This document shows, piece after piece, positions 1 through 8,073 of a stretch of DNA of 64,000 bases. Numbering within the stretch: the stretch's first letter is position 1; each line of letters starts with the position of its first letter. The DNA is taken from NCBI RefSeq assembly GCF_046250185.1, contig NZ_CP176469.1. One strand, 5' to 3'. The notes below the pieces were generated by a model. The model did not search any database and was not told the origin of the DNA. It worked only from the letters and a program-made list of their open reading frames with translations. The position numbers and the translations under genes are program-made. Source of the DNA: Litorimonas sp046250185 (GTDB lineage: Bacteria; Pseudomonadota; Alphaproteobacteria; Caulobacterales; Maricaulaceae).

Positions 1-1
1 C

Positions 2-2599
2 GTGATTTTAGAACGCAAAGTTTTGGTTCGCTATTTGGACTACACGCTGGATTACCTGACAGGTCAGTTGATCTTCCGCTTGCCAGTGGATGCTACAGAC
101 GCGAATTTCAATCCGAACGTCATCGTTGCAGATTATGAGACGTCGCAAGACGCCGAACGCAACATCACCTTTGGGGGTCGTGTCCAAGGCCAGCTGATGA
201 ACGATAAAGTGCAGATCGGTTCGACCTTTGTGCATGAAGACGGCAGCTCGCTCGCGGGTGGTGCGGAGCAGAACCAAATCGGTGTCGACATCATTGCGGA
301 CGTGACAGAGAACACACAAATCCGCGCTGAATACGCGATCACGCAAAATAAAACGGCTGCGGGTGCTGACGATACGGCCGATGCTAAATTGCTAGAAATC
401 GTTCATAATTCTGAAAACTTGACGGGCGAGGCTTACTACCGTGAAGAAGATGCGGGATACGGCCTTGGCCAAACAGGCAGCAATACAAATGGTGCGCGAC
501 GTTACGGCGTGCGCGGCAATTACAAAATCTCTGAATTTGAAGACGAAAAAACGGGCCGCCGTGGCTATCGCCGTATTGAGGCGCAAGCTTTCCGCGAAGA
601 GAATCTAACAACGGGCGATGCGCGAAATACTGGCGAAGTGCTAGTCTCTCATGAGGGCGCTCGCGTGACTGTCGCAGGCGGTCTGCGCGCTAGCACAGAC
701 GAGTTAGTCGGCCGCGATGATCGTCAATCTGTCCTTGCGATTGGGCGGGCCTCCGTGCGCGTGCCAAAACATGACGCGACCATCCAGATCAGCCATGAAC
801 AGCCATTGGGCGGGAACGACGAAGTCTCGGCTTATCCGATGCGTACAACGCTGGGGATTGATAAATCCATCGGCTCCAAGGGCACAGTGTCAATCCGCCA
901 TGAAATTTTGGACGGTGAAAATACAACAGCGAATAACACTGTGGTCGGCTTCACCGCCTCGCCTTGGACAGGGACGAGCTTTACGGCCAATTCTGATTTG
1001 GTGACAAATGATAGTGGCCGCCGCCTCGGCGCGACTGTGGGCTTGGACCAGACAATCCGCCTGACGGAAAAATGGTCGATGACCGCAGGCCTACGTAACC
1101 GCACCGTCCTGGACTCAGACCAAGAATTTATCGAAGTCACGCCAGACGCCGCGATCTCGCCCTTTGAAGTGAATGAAGACTTCACCTCGGCCTATCTGGG
1201 CGTCGGTTACCGCAATGAAATTATGTCGGGCTCGGTGCGTGGCGAAATACGCGACGCGTCAGAGGGAACGACCTATGTCGGCTCTGGCTCTATCGCGCGC
1301 GAACTAACCGAGACATTATCACTCGCAGGTGCGGCGCGCGGGTTGATCAATGAACCTAGAGCGAATGGTAATGCTACCAGCCAGCTTGATGTGCGGCTCG
1401 GCGGCGCATGGCGTCCGCGTGATGAAGATACGGTGATTTTCGATCGCCTTGATCTCAACCACACACATGACGCCGCAGGTCAGCGCACCACGAAGATTGT
1501 CAATAACATTGCCATGAACACAATGATCAATGATCGCTGGCAGTTATCTTCTAACTGGGGCGTAAAAAATGTCCGCACAGAGATCGCGGGCCAAAAGTTT
1601 AAGAACACAGCGCACTTGCTGGGCGCTGAAACGCGCTATGACGTGACAGAAAAAATCGATATTGGCTTGCGCGGCGCGATGATGAAATCATCAGGCGCAT
1701 CCGGCACGACTTATAGCTGGGGTCCGTCGATTGGCGTGAGTCCCGTGAAAAACGTCTGGCTCAGCGCAGGCTATAACGTCGAAGGCTTTCGAGACGATGA
1801 TTTTGAAGCGGCTGAATATGCGCGCAAAGGCGCCTATATCCAAATGCGCCTGAAGTTCGACCAGAACACAGCTGAGGGCCTGTTGCGTCGTATCTCGCCA
1901 AGCGCCGTTGTCGCGCCAACGCCGCGTCAACCTGCGGCTAAGCCTATGCCGCCTGCAGCTGTAGTGGCACCTGCGATCACGCAGACATATCTGTGTGATG
2001 ATAACGAAACGACTGTGACCGACATGGCGGCTTGCCCAGTCGTTGAGGCCGTGCCGACTAAGATGCTTTGTGACGATGACGTCACCACAGTTTATGATTT
2101 GGCAGAGTGTCCACAGCTAGAGACCATTCCGCTAGTGACGCCTATTGAGGTCGTCGGTCCGAATTTAAATAAATGCGGCATGTCCAATGTAGCGATCTTT
2201 AGCGTGCCTGAGGGGGCGGAACCGCGCCAAATTAACCGTTTGGGTGCCATGCCGCAATTCGGCGAAGCGCGTGACCTGACACCGACGCAATTTTTGGAAA
2301 AGCTACAACTGCGCTATTTCACCAATGCCGATGACCGCGCCTATCTCGATCACCTCTTCACGGCGATGGGCTATGAAAACGGTTTCGTTGATGCACAGGC
2401 TTATATGTTTAGTGAAGAGATTCTGCCAGAGGGCACGCGCGGGGTCATGGGTTTCGGCGATGACCACCATTTTGAATATGCAATCCTCCCAAGCGATGCA
2501 GAAGATCGCGAAGCCTTCCGCGTGCTAAGCGCGAACGGCACTGTCGTGCATTTTATGAAATCGTGCGGGAATTACTTCTATGGGTGCGAGGCTGAGTAA
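2..2599 (+). CDS. Outer-membrane beta-barrel surface protein, 5' end cut by window
   Basis: The frame is open to the left edge, so the true start lies outside the window and only the last ~865 residues are seen. Residues ~40-640 are a long run of alternating polar/hydrophobic strands with frequent aromatic and G/T/N turns, as in an outer-membrane barrel. A Pro/Ala linker (~640-660) follows. After it are two copies of a short Cys motif (LCDDNETTVTDMAACP and LCDDDVTTVYDLAECP). The end is a ~100-residue globular domain with more cysteines (KCGMSN, SCGNYFYGC). I do not recognise a named family. Cell-surface location is inferred from the strand pattern. It converges on the histidine kinase gene, with 17 bases between the two stops. 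Confidence 0.6.
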   Translation: MILERKVLVRYLDYTLDYLTGQLIFRLPVDATDANFNPNVIVADYETSQDAERNITFGGRVQGQLMNDKVQIGSTFVHEDGSSLAGGAEQNQIGVDIIADVTENTQIRAEYAITQNKTAAGADDTADAKLLEIVHNSENLTGEAYYREEDAGYGLGQTGSNTNGARRYGVRGNYKISEFEDEKTGRRGYRRIEAQAFREENLTTGDARNTGEVLVSHEGARVTVAGGLRASTDELVGRDDRQSVLAIGRASVRVPKHDATIQISHEQPLGGNDEVSAYPMRTTLGIDKSIGSKGTVSIRHEILDGENTTANNTVVGFTASPWTGTSFTANSDLVTNDSGRRLGATVGLDQTIRLTEKWSMTAGLRNRTVLDSDQEFIEVTPDAAISPFEVNEDFTSAYLGVGYRNEIMSGSVRGEIRDASEGTTYVGSGSIARELTETLSLAGAARGLINEPRANGNATSQLDVRLGGAWRPRDEDTVIFDRLDLNHTHDAAGQRTTKIVNNIAMNTMINDRWQLSSNWGVKNVRTEIAGQKFKNTAHLLGAETRYDVTEKIDIGLRGAMMKSSGASGTTYSWGPSIGVSPVKNVWLSAGYNVEGFRDDDFEAAEYARKGAYIQMRLKFDQNTAEGLLRRISPSAVVAPTPRQPAAKPMPPAAVVAPAITQTYLCDDNETTVTDMAACPVVEAVPTKMLCDDDVTTVYDLAECPQLETIPLVTPIEVVGPNLNKCGMSNVAIFSVPEGAEPRQINRLGAMPQFGEARDLTPTQFLEKLQLRYFTNADDRAYLDHLFTAMGYENGFVDAQAYMFSEEILPEGTRGVMGFGDDHHFEYAILPSDAEDREAFRVLSANGTVVHFMKSCGNYFYGCEAE

Positions 2600-2616
2600 T
2601 TAATTAAACATGTGAA

Positions 2617-5325
2617 TTAAGCGGCGCGTTGCTGACGCAGATGGATAATCGCGTCAATTAATTCTTGCCGCATAACAGGTTTCGTCAAAAATACATCCGC
2701 CCCTGCCGCCAAGCAATCCGCATTCGTCTCTGCGTCCGTATCCGCGGTTAGCGCAATGATCGGCACGTGGGTGTTAGACGTCTGACCCGCCCGAATGGCC
2801 TGTGTCGTTTCTACGCCGTCCATTCCGGGCATGCGCACATCCATCAGGACAATATCAACAGGATAGGCGTTCAATACGTCCAGCGCGTCTGCGCCTGAGT
2901 CGGCTGTCAGGCACTGGATGCCTTGCGGCGCCAGCAACAACTTGATGATCTCTTGATTGGACGGAACATCTTCGACAATTAAAACCGTAACACCCGACAA
3001 ATTTGTAGGGTCAGTTACCGAAGCCACGCGTCGCAGGGGGGCTGCATCGCTTGGCACAGACTGGTGCAAGCTAGGGACATCTTGATTTGTCATAGGCACC
3101 ATCAAGTCCAAGACATTATCGTCCTGCGTCTCAGAAGAGATTTGATCTGGCGTGACTGTGACGTCCACTGCAGGCGTAGTTTGAGCGGGCGCAACAGGGT
3201 CCACATGTGGCAAACGCGCGGTCAATTTAAACTCGGACCCGCGCCCTGCTGTCGACACCAATGTGATATCGCCGTTCATCATCCGCGCCAAACTCCGCAC
3301 GATCGCAAGACTTAAGCCAGAGCCATTATGTTTGCGTGTCATAGAACTGTCAGCTTGCAAGAAGGGCTTGAACAATTTGGCTTGCACTTCAGGGCGAATT
3401 CCCATGCCAGTATCCGCGACAATCGCTTGTAAATAAACTTCACCATCAGGCGATGTTTCTTCGGTCACATGCAAATGAACGCGCCCGCCATCCGTGAATT
3501 TTATGGCATTGGACAGCAAGCTATTGAGACATTGTTGCAAACGCTTGCCGTCACACTCAGCGGTAATATTGAGATCATCCGAGATGAAATGCGTATAGGT
3601 GATTCCCTTGGCGCGGGCTTCGTCTTCCCACGCATAGGCCACGTCCTTGAGAAGCGGGGCGAGGGCTGTTGGCTCTGGATAGAGATGCAATTTGTTTCCA
3701 TCAATGCGCGCCATATCGATAATCGCTTCGAGCAAACCAAAAAGAATATTCCCGGATTCCAGAATGATCCCGCTCTTCTGACGCACATCAGGGTCTTTAT
3801 GACGGTGGGTCAGGAAATCAGCAATTCCGATAATACCGTTGAGCGGCGTGCGTAATTCGTGACTGATCATGCCGAGGAATTCAGTCTTCATACGATCGGC
3901 AGACTCTGCCTCTTTTGTCTTGATCGCCAATTCCTTCGAGACTTTATCGCGGTAGCGGGCAAAGAACAATGCGGCTATCAACGCGGCGCCCAACAGGCCA
4001 AGCAATACCATCAATAATCGATTGACGCGCTGCTGCACCAAAATTTTCTGGGCCTTTAATTGATTCTCACGGATCAGCGCCTTCTCGCGTTCTTGCTGGC
4101 GCTCGCGCGTATTTTCAAGACTGGCCAGCAAGGCGGTCGTGTCCCGACTATTCGCCGCCAAAATCGTTTGTACGCTCTCGTCCAAACGGCGATTGAGCAG
4201 CTTTACCCCTTCCAGAGGTTGCCCCTCAGCAATCGCGATCAAGGCCTCCGCATAGAGGTAGTAGGTACGGTCATGCTCTGATACCTCGCCAATGCTTGCT
4301 AGCGTTTTGCGCGCATCTTCGGGTTTGCCCTGACCCGCATAAGAGATCGCGAGTTGGATTTTTGCACGCGTTACTATGGCCTCTATTTGACCTTTTTCTA
4401 TCGCTTCAAGAGCATTTTTTTCGGCGTCTGAAAAATCACCATTTTCTGCATAGGCTTGTGATAGGCGCATCTGCGTTAGCCCAGCCGTTGTCGAACTGCT
4501 TTGTTGCTCCAACCGTTTAAGTGTTTCCGCGATAGCTAGGCTTGTTTCATGATCACGCCAAATACCAAGTGAATACATAAGGTTGTTGAGAAGCTCGATT
4601 CCGTCAACTGTTTGTCCTGCTTCTAACTTCAAGTTGATAAGATGATCTGAGTTTTCGATCGCCAAATCAGTATTATGCTGTAGATTATGTAGATATACGA
4701 TGATATCTGTAATTCGTATGCGCGCTTCTTTCGCGTGATCAGACAAATCATTAGGTATTAGTTTTAAGGCCTCTTGGGCTGACTCCATCGCGGTCATCCG
4801 TTGAATTAAGTCGGCTTCTAATTGACTTTTAAGCGCAAAGGCTTGGAAAGCGACGAACCAATCGTCATCCGTAAAATATGGACTGATATCAGAAATGATA
4901 GCATCATAATTGTCTGCTGCTAAACCGCTCTCATAATGAATTAGAAAACTTTCAAATAGCTCCAAAGCTTTTAAGTCTGATGGGTCGCCGAATGTTTCAA
5001 CCGCTATTTTATGACTTTCAAGAAGCGCATCAATTTCCGACATGTTCTCGGTAAAGATAACTTCATAAAGCAAGGTGCGGCTGGTTTCGACTTTCTGCGC
5101 TGCGGTCATTGTTGCGACAGGCTTAAGTAACAGATTATCGTCCACTTTAATTAGATTTTGTGTCTCGATCCGCTCAGCCAAGGCGATCGCAGCATTTCGT
5201 GTTGCGGACTGATCTTGCGCAAAACTTACGTAGGGCAGGGCGAGTGCGAGAATGGTAGCGCTAACGGTACGGATGAGGAGCCGTTTTTTGCTTTTAATAG
5301 CCCGTATCATCAAAGCATTTCGCAC
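2617..5325 (-). CDS. Hybrid sensor histidine kinase with periplasmic TPR-like sensor and receiver domain
   Basis: This is a 902-residue membrane kinase of the two-component family. Order: signal peptide (~1-37, ending SFAQ), a ~390-residue helical TPR-like sensor predicted to be periplasmic, one membrane helix (~434-455), and a HisKA domain with phospho-accepting H489 in SHELRTPLNG. A HATPase domain with DTGMG and a GSGLSLAIV box follows, and then a receiver domain with phospho-acceptor D829 in LMDVRMPG. There is no HPt domain, so a separate phosphotransfer protein is expected. Starts at 5325 or 5310 are both possible. It lies 75 bases beyond the terminator of the tiny double-glycine peptide and points the same way, which makes it a candidate sensor for that peptide. 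That link is inference only. Confidence 0.9.
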   Translation of the reverse strand: MRNALMIRAIKSKKRLLIRTVSATILALALPYVSFAQDQSATRNAAIALAERIETQNLIKVDDNLLLKPVATMTAAQKVETSRTLLYEVIFTENMSEIDALLESHKIAVETFGDPSDLKALELFESFLIHYESGLAADNYDAIISDISPYFTDDDWFVAFQAFALKSQLEADLIQRMTAMESAQEALKLIPNDLSDHAKEARIRITDIIVYLHNLQHNTDLAIENSDHLINLKLEAGQTVDGIELLNNLMYSLGIWRDHETSLAIAETLKRLEQQSSSTTAGLTQMRLSQAYAENGDFSDAEKNALEAIEKGQIEAIVTRAKIQLAISYAGQGKPEDARKTLASIGEVSEHDRTYYLYAEALIAIAEGQPLEGVKLLNRRLDESVQTILAANSRDTTALLASLENTRERQQEREKALIRENQLKAQKILVQQRVNRLLMVLLGLLGAALIAALFFARYRDKVSKELAIKTKEAESADRMKTEFLGMISHELRTPLNGIIGIADFLTHRHKDPDVRQKSGIILESGNILFGLLEAIIDMARIDGNKLHLYPEPTALAPLLKDVAYAWEDEARAKGITYTHFISDDLNITAECDGKRLQQCLNSLLSNAIKFTDGGRVHLHVTEETSPDGEVYLQAIVADTGMGIRPEVQAKLFKPFLQADSSMTRKHNGSGLSLAIVRSLARMMNGDITLVSTAGRGSEFKLTARLPHVDPVAPAQTTPAVDVTVTPDQISSETQDDNVLDLMVPMTNQDVPSLHQSVPSDAAPLRRVASVTDPTNLSGVTVLIVEDVPSNQEIIKLLLAPQGIQCLTADSGADALDVLNAYPVDIVLMDVRMPGMDGVETTQAIRAGQTSNTHVPIIALTADTDAETNADCLAAGADVFLTKPVMRQELIDAIIHLRQQRAA

Positions 5326-5399
5326 AATGGTTAAGGATTATGGTTGAAAGATTAATAAAGCGTGGCGAAGCCGCTCAATTTCACTGTGAAAGTGCCAAC

Positions 5400-5421
5400 A
5401 AAAAACCCGCCTTAGAGCGGG
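5400..5421 (-). terminator. Rho-independent terminator after the GG peptide gene
   Basis: Read on the minus strand, a perfect 5-bp GC stem (CCCGC / GCGGG) with a 6-base loop is followed by six T. It begins about 30 bases after the stop codon of the 20-residue peptide and separates that transcript from the histidine kinase. Confidence 0.75.
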
Positions 5422-5451
5422 CTATGTTCCACATCATTCAAGTTTTAAAAA

Positions 5452-5514
5452 CTAGATCTTAATCGGTGCACCACCGGCAACAACGTCTAGCTCTTCTTGA
5501 GTAAGTTCACGCAT
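5452..5514 (-). CDS. Tiny double-glycine leader precursor peptide (20 aa), putative C39 exporter substrate
   Basis: The reading frame is ATG to TAG and encodes leader MRELTQEELDVVAGG plus core APIKI. A Shine-Dalgarno AGGA sits 7 bases before the ATG and a clean terminator follows the stop. Counting back from the cleavage site, the leader has L-12, T-11, E-8, L-7, V-4, G-2 and G-1. These are the positions recognised by C39 peptidase domains in class II bacteriocin and pheromone leaders. The gene lies 187 bases downstream of a C39 ABC exporter on the same strand. The predicted mature product is only five residues (A-P-I-K-I) and carries one positive charge. That is very short for a bacteriocin, so a signal peptide or a scaffold for modification is also possible. 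Leader and neighbour are seen; the function is inferred. Confidence 0.75.
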   Translation of the reverse strand: MRELTQEELDVVAGGAPIKI

Positions 5515-5539
5515 GTTCTTATCCTAGGGTTAGATTAAA

Positions 5540-5555
5540 ACGGCAAAATTGCCGT
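5540..5555. promoter_or_regulatory. Hairpin/palindrome upstream of the GG peptide gene
   Basis: A 7-bp inverted repeat (ACGGCAA / TTGCCGT, 2-base centre) lies 26 bases before the peptide start. Read on the minus strand it is followed by TTTTAATCT, so it may be a weak terminator closing the ABC exporter transcript. It could also be an operator, because TTTAAT directly after it resembles a -10 box, although no convincing -35 box is visible at the right distance. Confidence 0.35.
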
Positions 5556-5701
5556 CCACTCTTAGGAAAGCAGGGTCGCCGAAGGCTGACAAGGTTGATT
5601 GTTCTAGTTTCGGACACCTTATGGTTAATTTTTCGGTATAATCTCAAAAGTTAAGCCACCCTAGCGGGAGTGAAGAAAATATAACAACCAGGAGTATGTA
5701 T

Positions 5702-7783
5702 TCAGTCAGCACCACTTTTGATCTGAACGACCTTATCGGACGCATTTAGGAAGGCGGGGCGGTGGGCAATGATGATCCGCGTAATCGGCAAGGCGCGGAT
5801 GATTTTAACAATCGCCGTCTCTGTTTCGACGTCCAGATTGGCTGTGCCTTCATCGAGAAAGAGAACTTTGGGGTCCTGATAAAGCGCCCGCGCGAGCAGT
5901 ATGCGTTGTTTTTGGCCGCCTGATAACACTGAGCCCATATCGCCAATCATGGCGAGGTAATTCATCGGGATCGCGTTAATCATATCGTGTATTTGCGCAG
6001 CCTGCGCAGCGCGCGCGACCCGCCTCATATCGATCTCTGGATCAAAGAAGCTAATGTTATCCGCGATAGTGCCAGATAGCAGGCGGTCATCTTGCATGAC
6101 CACACCAATTTGTCGGCGCCAGCCCATCATATCGATATTGCTCAATGGCTGCCCGTCAATTTTGATCTCTCCCGATACAGGCGCGTAGAGGCCGAGCATG
6201 AGTTTCATCAGCGTCGTCTTCCCCCCGCCACTCGGCCCCGTTAGCGTCACCATCTGCCCCGCTGGAATATCGAGATTGAAGTCTTTCACCACCCATGGAT
6301 CAGTCGGGGAGTAGCGAAAGTTAATGTTGTCTAGCGTGAGATGCCCCGCGATCGGCGCGACCGCCTCTCCCTCAGTCTCGCGATCTTCCGCGTCTTCGTA
6401 AATAATATCGGCGAGCCGATCGAGATGCAAAGAGAGCAGGCTAAATTCGATACCTTTTTCGAGTAACTGCCGAACCGCATCCGTGAAATATTGCCGATAA
6501 GCGAGGAAGGCGACGAGCATACCAAGCGTGAATGTTCGCTCGCTCGCATCCGCGTCGGGCCGCGTCATCATCCAAATGGCTGCGCCGACAACGCCTACAA
6601 TTTGCAAACCAATTAGCAGGGTTTCAAAAAACTTCCGCGCGACGACAAAACGGCCATGGCTGACATTGGCATTGATAAAATCCGTATAGAGGTTGCGCCA
6701 AGCGGCCTCGCGTTCCGCCTCACGACCAAATAATTTGACGGTCATATTGGCGCGGATACTCTCGATCAAATGCGAATTTTCCAAAGCCCGTGCGTAGATC
6801 GCCTCTTCTTCGGTGCGGCGCAAATGCGGATAAATCAGAACCGTTGTCAGCGCGAGCAGGGCCACACTCACCAGCACTATAGAGCCGAGGAGCGGCGAGT
6901 AGAGAAACATTACAATCAACATCAAAATCGCCATCGTCCCGTCGATTAGGACAGCCACAACAGACTGCGTTAGCGCCTCTTGGATGGGAGTTGTGCTGCT
7001 CATCCGACTGATGAGGTCACCGACATGACGTTTCTCGAAATAGGGTGTTGGCAGGCGGATGAGGTGGCGGAAGACATTGCCGACCATCTGCAAGCTCATT
7101 TGATTGCCGTAAACAAGGATCGCCCAGCCGCGCACGGCTTCCGTCACGGATTGCAAAATTACGAGCCCCGCAAAGCCTAATACAAGGGCGAGGAGCAAAC
7201 TCTGATCCCCTTCGGGCAGGACACCATCGACCATAAGCTGTAGGTAAAACGGACTGAGCAGGACTACGATTTGTAGGATGATCGAGAGCGATAACGTCTG
7301 GAAAATCGCACGCTTTAACCCGATAAGCTTTGACCAAAGCTGCGATAGGTGTGGTCGGAGGCGATCTGAAATTGGGGAGAATTCAACGGTCGGGGTTAGC
7401 TCGACAGCAACTCCTGTGAAATGTTTGGACACGCGCGAGAGCGTCATATGGCGTAGGCCGACTCCAGGATCAATAATCGCGACCTTGTCCCCTTTTACGG
7501 ATTTCAGCACAACATAATGATTGAGATCCCAGTGCAATATTGCGGGCATTTGCAGCTTTTCAAGTTGATCTAAATCCACTCGCAGCGGTCGGCAGCCCAA
7601 GTCCAAACTGTCGGCTATGCCAATAATCGATTTCAAACTTGATCCCATCATAGAGATTAAATGTTTCCGCCGCAGCACATTCAAATCAATATCGTGCCCG
7701 TGATAGCGCGCAATCATCGCCACACAAGCGAGCCCACATTCCGTCATTTCGGTCTGCAAGATAACGGGAAGCTTTTGCCGCAT
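5702..7783 (-). CDS. C39-peptidase ABC exporter (bacteriocin/peptide processing and export)
   Basis: This 693-residue inner-membrane transporter is predicted to cut double-glycine leaders and export the core peptide (family of CvaB, LagD and PCAT transporters). The N-terminal C39 peptidase is complete: oxyanion Q10, nucleophile C16 (TECGLAC), H89 (NHYVVL) and D105 (IDPG). A six-helix ABC membrane domain (~160-430) follows. The ATPase domain has Walker A GPSGGGKTT, signature LSGGQ, Walker B VLFLDE and the H-loop histidine in IIAHRP. Its ATG overlaps the stop of the adaptor stub (TAATG), so the two are translationally coupled. The 20-residue double-glycine peptide just downstream is its obvious candidate substrate. 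Confidence 0.92.
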   Translation of the reverse strand: MRQKLPVILQTEMTECGLACVAMIARYHGHDIDLNVLRRKHLISMMGSSLKSIIGIADSLDLGCRPLRVDLDQLEKLQMPAILHWDLNHYVVLKSVKGDKVAIIDPGVGLRHMTLSRVSKHFTGVAVELTPTVEFSPISDRLRPHLSQLWSKLIGLKRAIFQTLSLSIILQIVVLLSPFYLQLMVDGVLPEGDQSLLLALVLGFAGLVILQSVTEAVRGWAILVYGNQMSLQMVGNVFRHLIRLPTPYFEKRHVGDLISRMSSTTPIQEALTQSVVAVLIDGTMAILMLIVMFLYSPLLGSIVLVSVALLALTTVLIYPHLRRTEEEAIYARALENSHLIESIRANMTVKLFGREAEREAAWRNLYTDFINANVSHGRFVVARKFFETLLIGLQIVGVVGAAIWMMTRPDADASERTFTLGMLVAFLAYRQYFTDAVRQLLEKGIEFSLLSLHLDRLADIIYEDAEDRETEGEAVAPIAGHLTLDNINFRYSPTDPWVVKDFNLDIPAGQMVTLTGPSGGGKTTLMKLMLGLYAPVSGEIKIDGQPLSNIDMMGWRRQIGVVMQDDRLLSGTIADNISFFDPEIDMRRVARAAQAAQIHDMINAIPMNYLAMIGDMGSVLSGGQKQRILLARALYQDPKVLFLDEGTANLDVETETAIVKIIRALPITRIIIAHRPAFLNASDKVVQIKSGAD

Positions 7784-7998
7784 TACTCACGCCCACCAGA
7801 GAGCAGAAAATCGATCACACGCACGGGCCCGTCCGCTGTTTGAACATCAACGATGAACAGCCATGCCAAGATTAAAGCCGTCACAGCGATCACTAAAATC
7901 GTCAGCACCCAACTGCCCAACGGGCCGCGCAAGACGACCTCCCCAAACAGGGCGCGGGAGCGGTGGTCGAGCGCTTCTTTGCGAAATAAATCAGACAT
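7783..7998 (-). CDS. HlyD/CvaA-type membrane-fusion adaptor stub (71 aa)
   Basis: The sequence begins like the N-terminus of CvaA-type HlyD adaptors that pair with C39 exporters (MSDLFRKEALDH, then LFGEVVL). It continues into one membrane helix (~30-50) and stops ~20 residues later at GGRE. Full adaptors are ~400 residues. The coiled-coil hairpin, lipoyl and beta-barrel parts are absent, and the ABC gene starts at once (TAATG overlap), so there is no room for the rest in another frame. It is either a functional mini-subunit of the exporter or the relic of a deletion that left coupling intact. No strong Shine-Dalgarno is seen, only an AGG about 10 bases ahead. Confidence 0.7.
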   Translation of the reverse strand: MSDLFRKEALDHRSRALFGEVVLRGPLGSWVLTILVIAVTALILAWLFIVDVQTADGPVRVIDFLLSGGRE

Positions 7999-8073
7999 GG
8001 GTTTGGCCTAAGAATGAGCGCGTCGTTTGTAAAGCCTCTTCCCTTATACCCCGTGAGTCGCTAGGGCGGAAAG

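Noticed and set aside
5621..5650. TTAACC half-site resembling a CtrA box upstream of the GG peptide
   Set aside because: No second TTAA at the required 7-base spacing was found.
5693..5750. Short plus-strand frame MYSVSTTFDLND with AGGAG nearby
   Set aside because: Spacing of the AGGAG is too short, it lies inside the end of the ABC exporter gene, and it has no GG leader.
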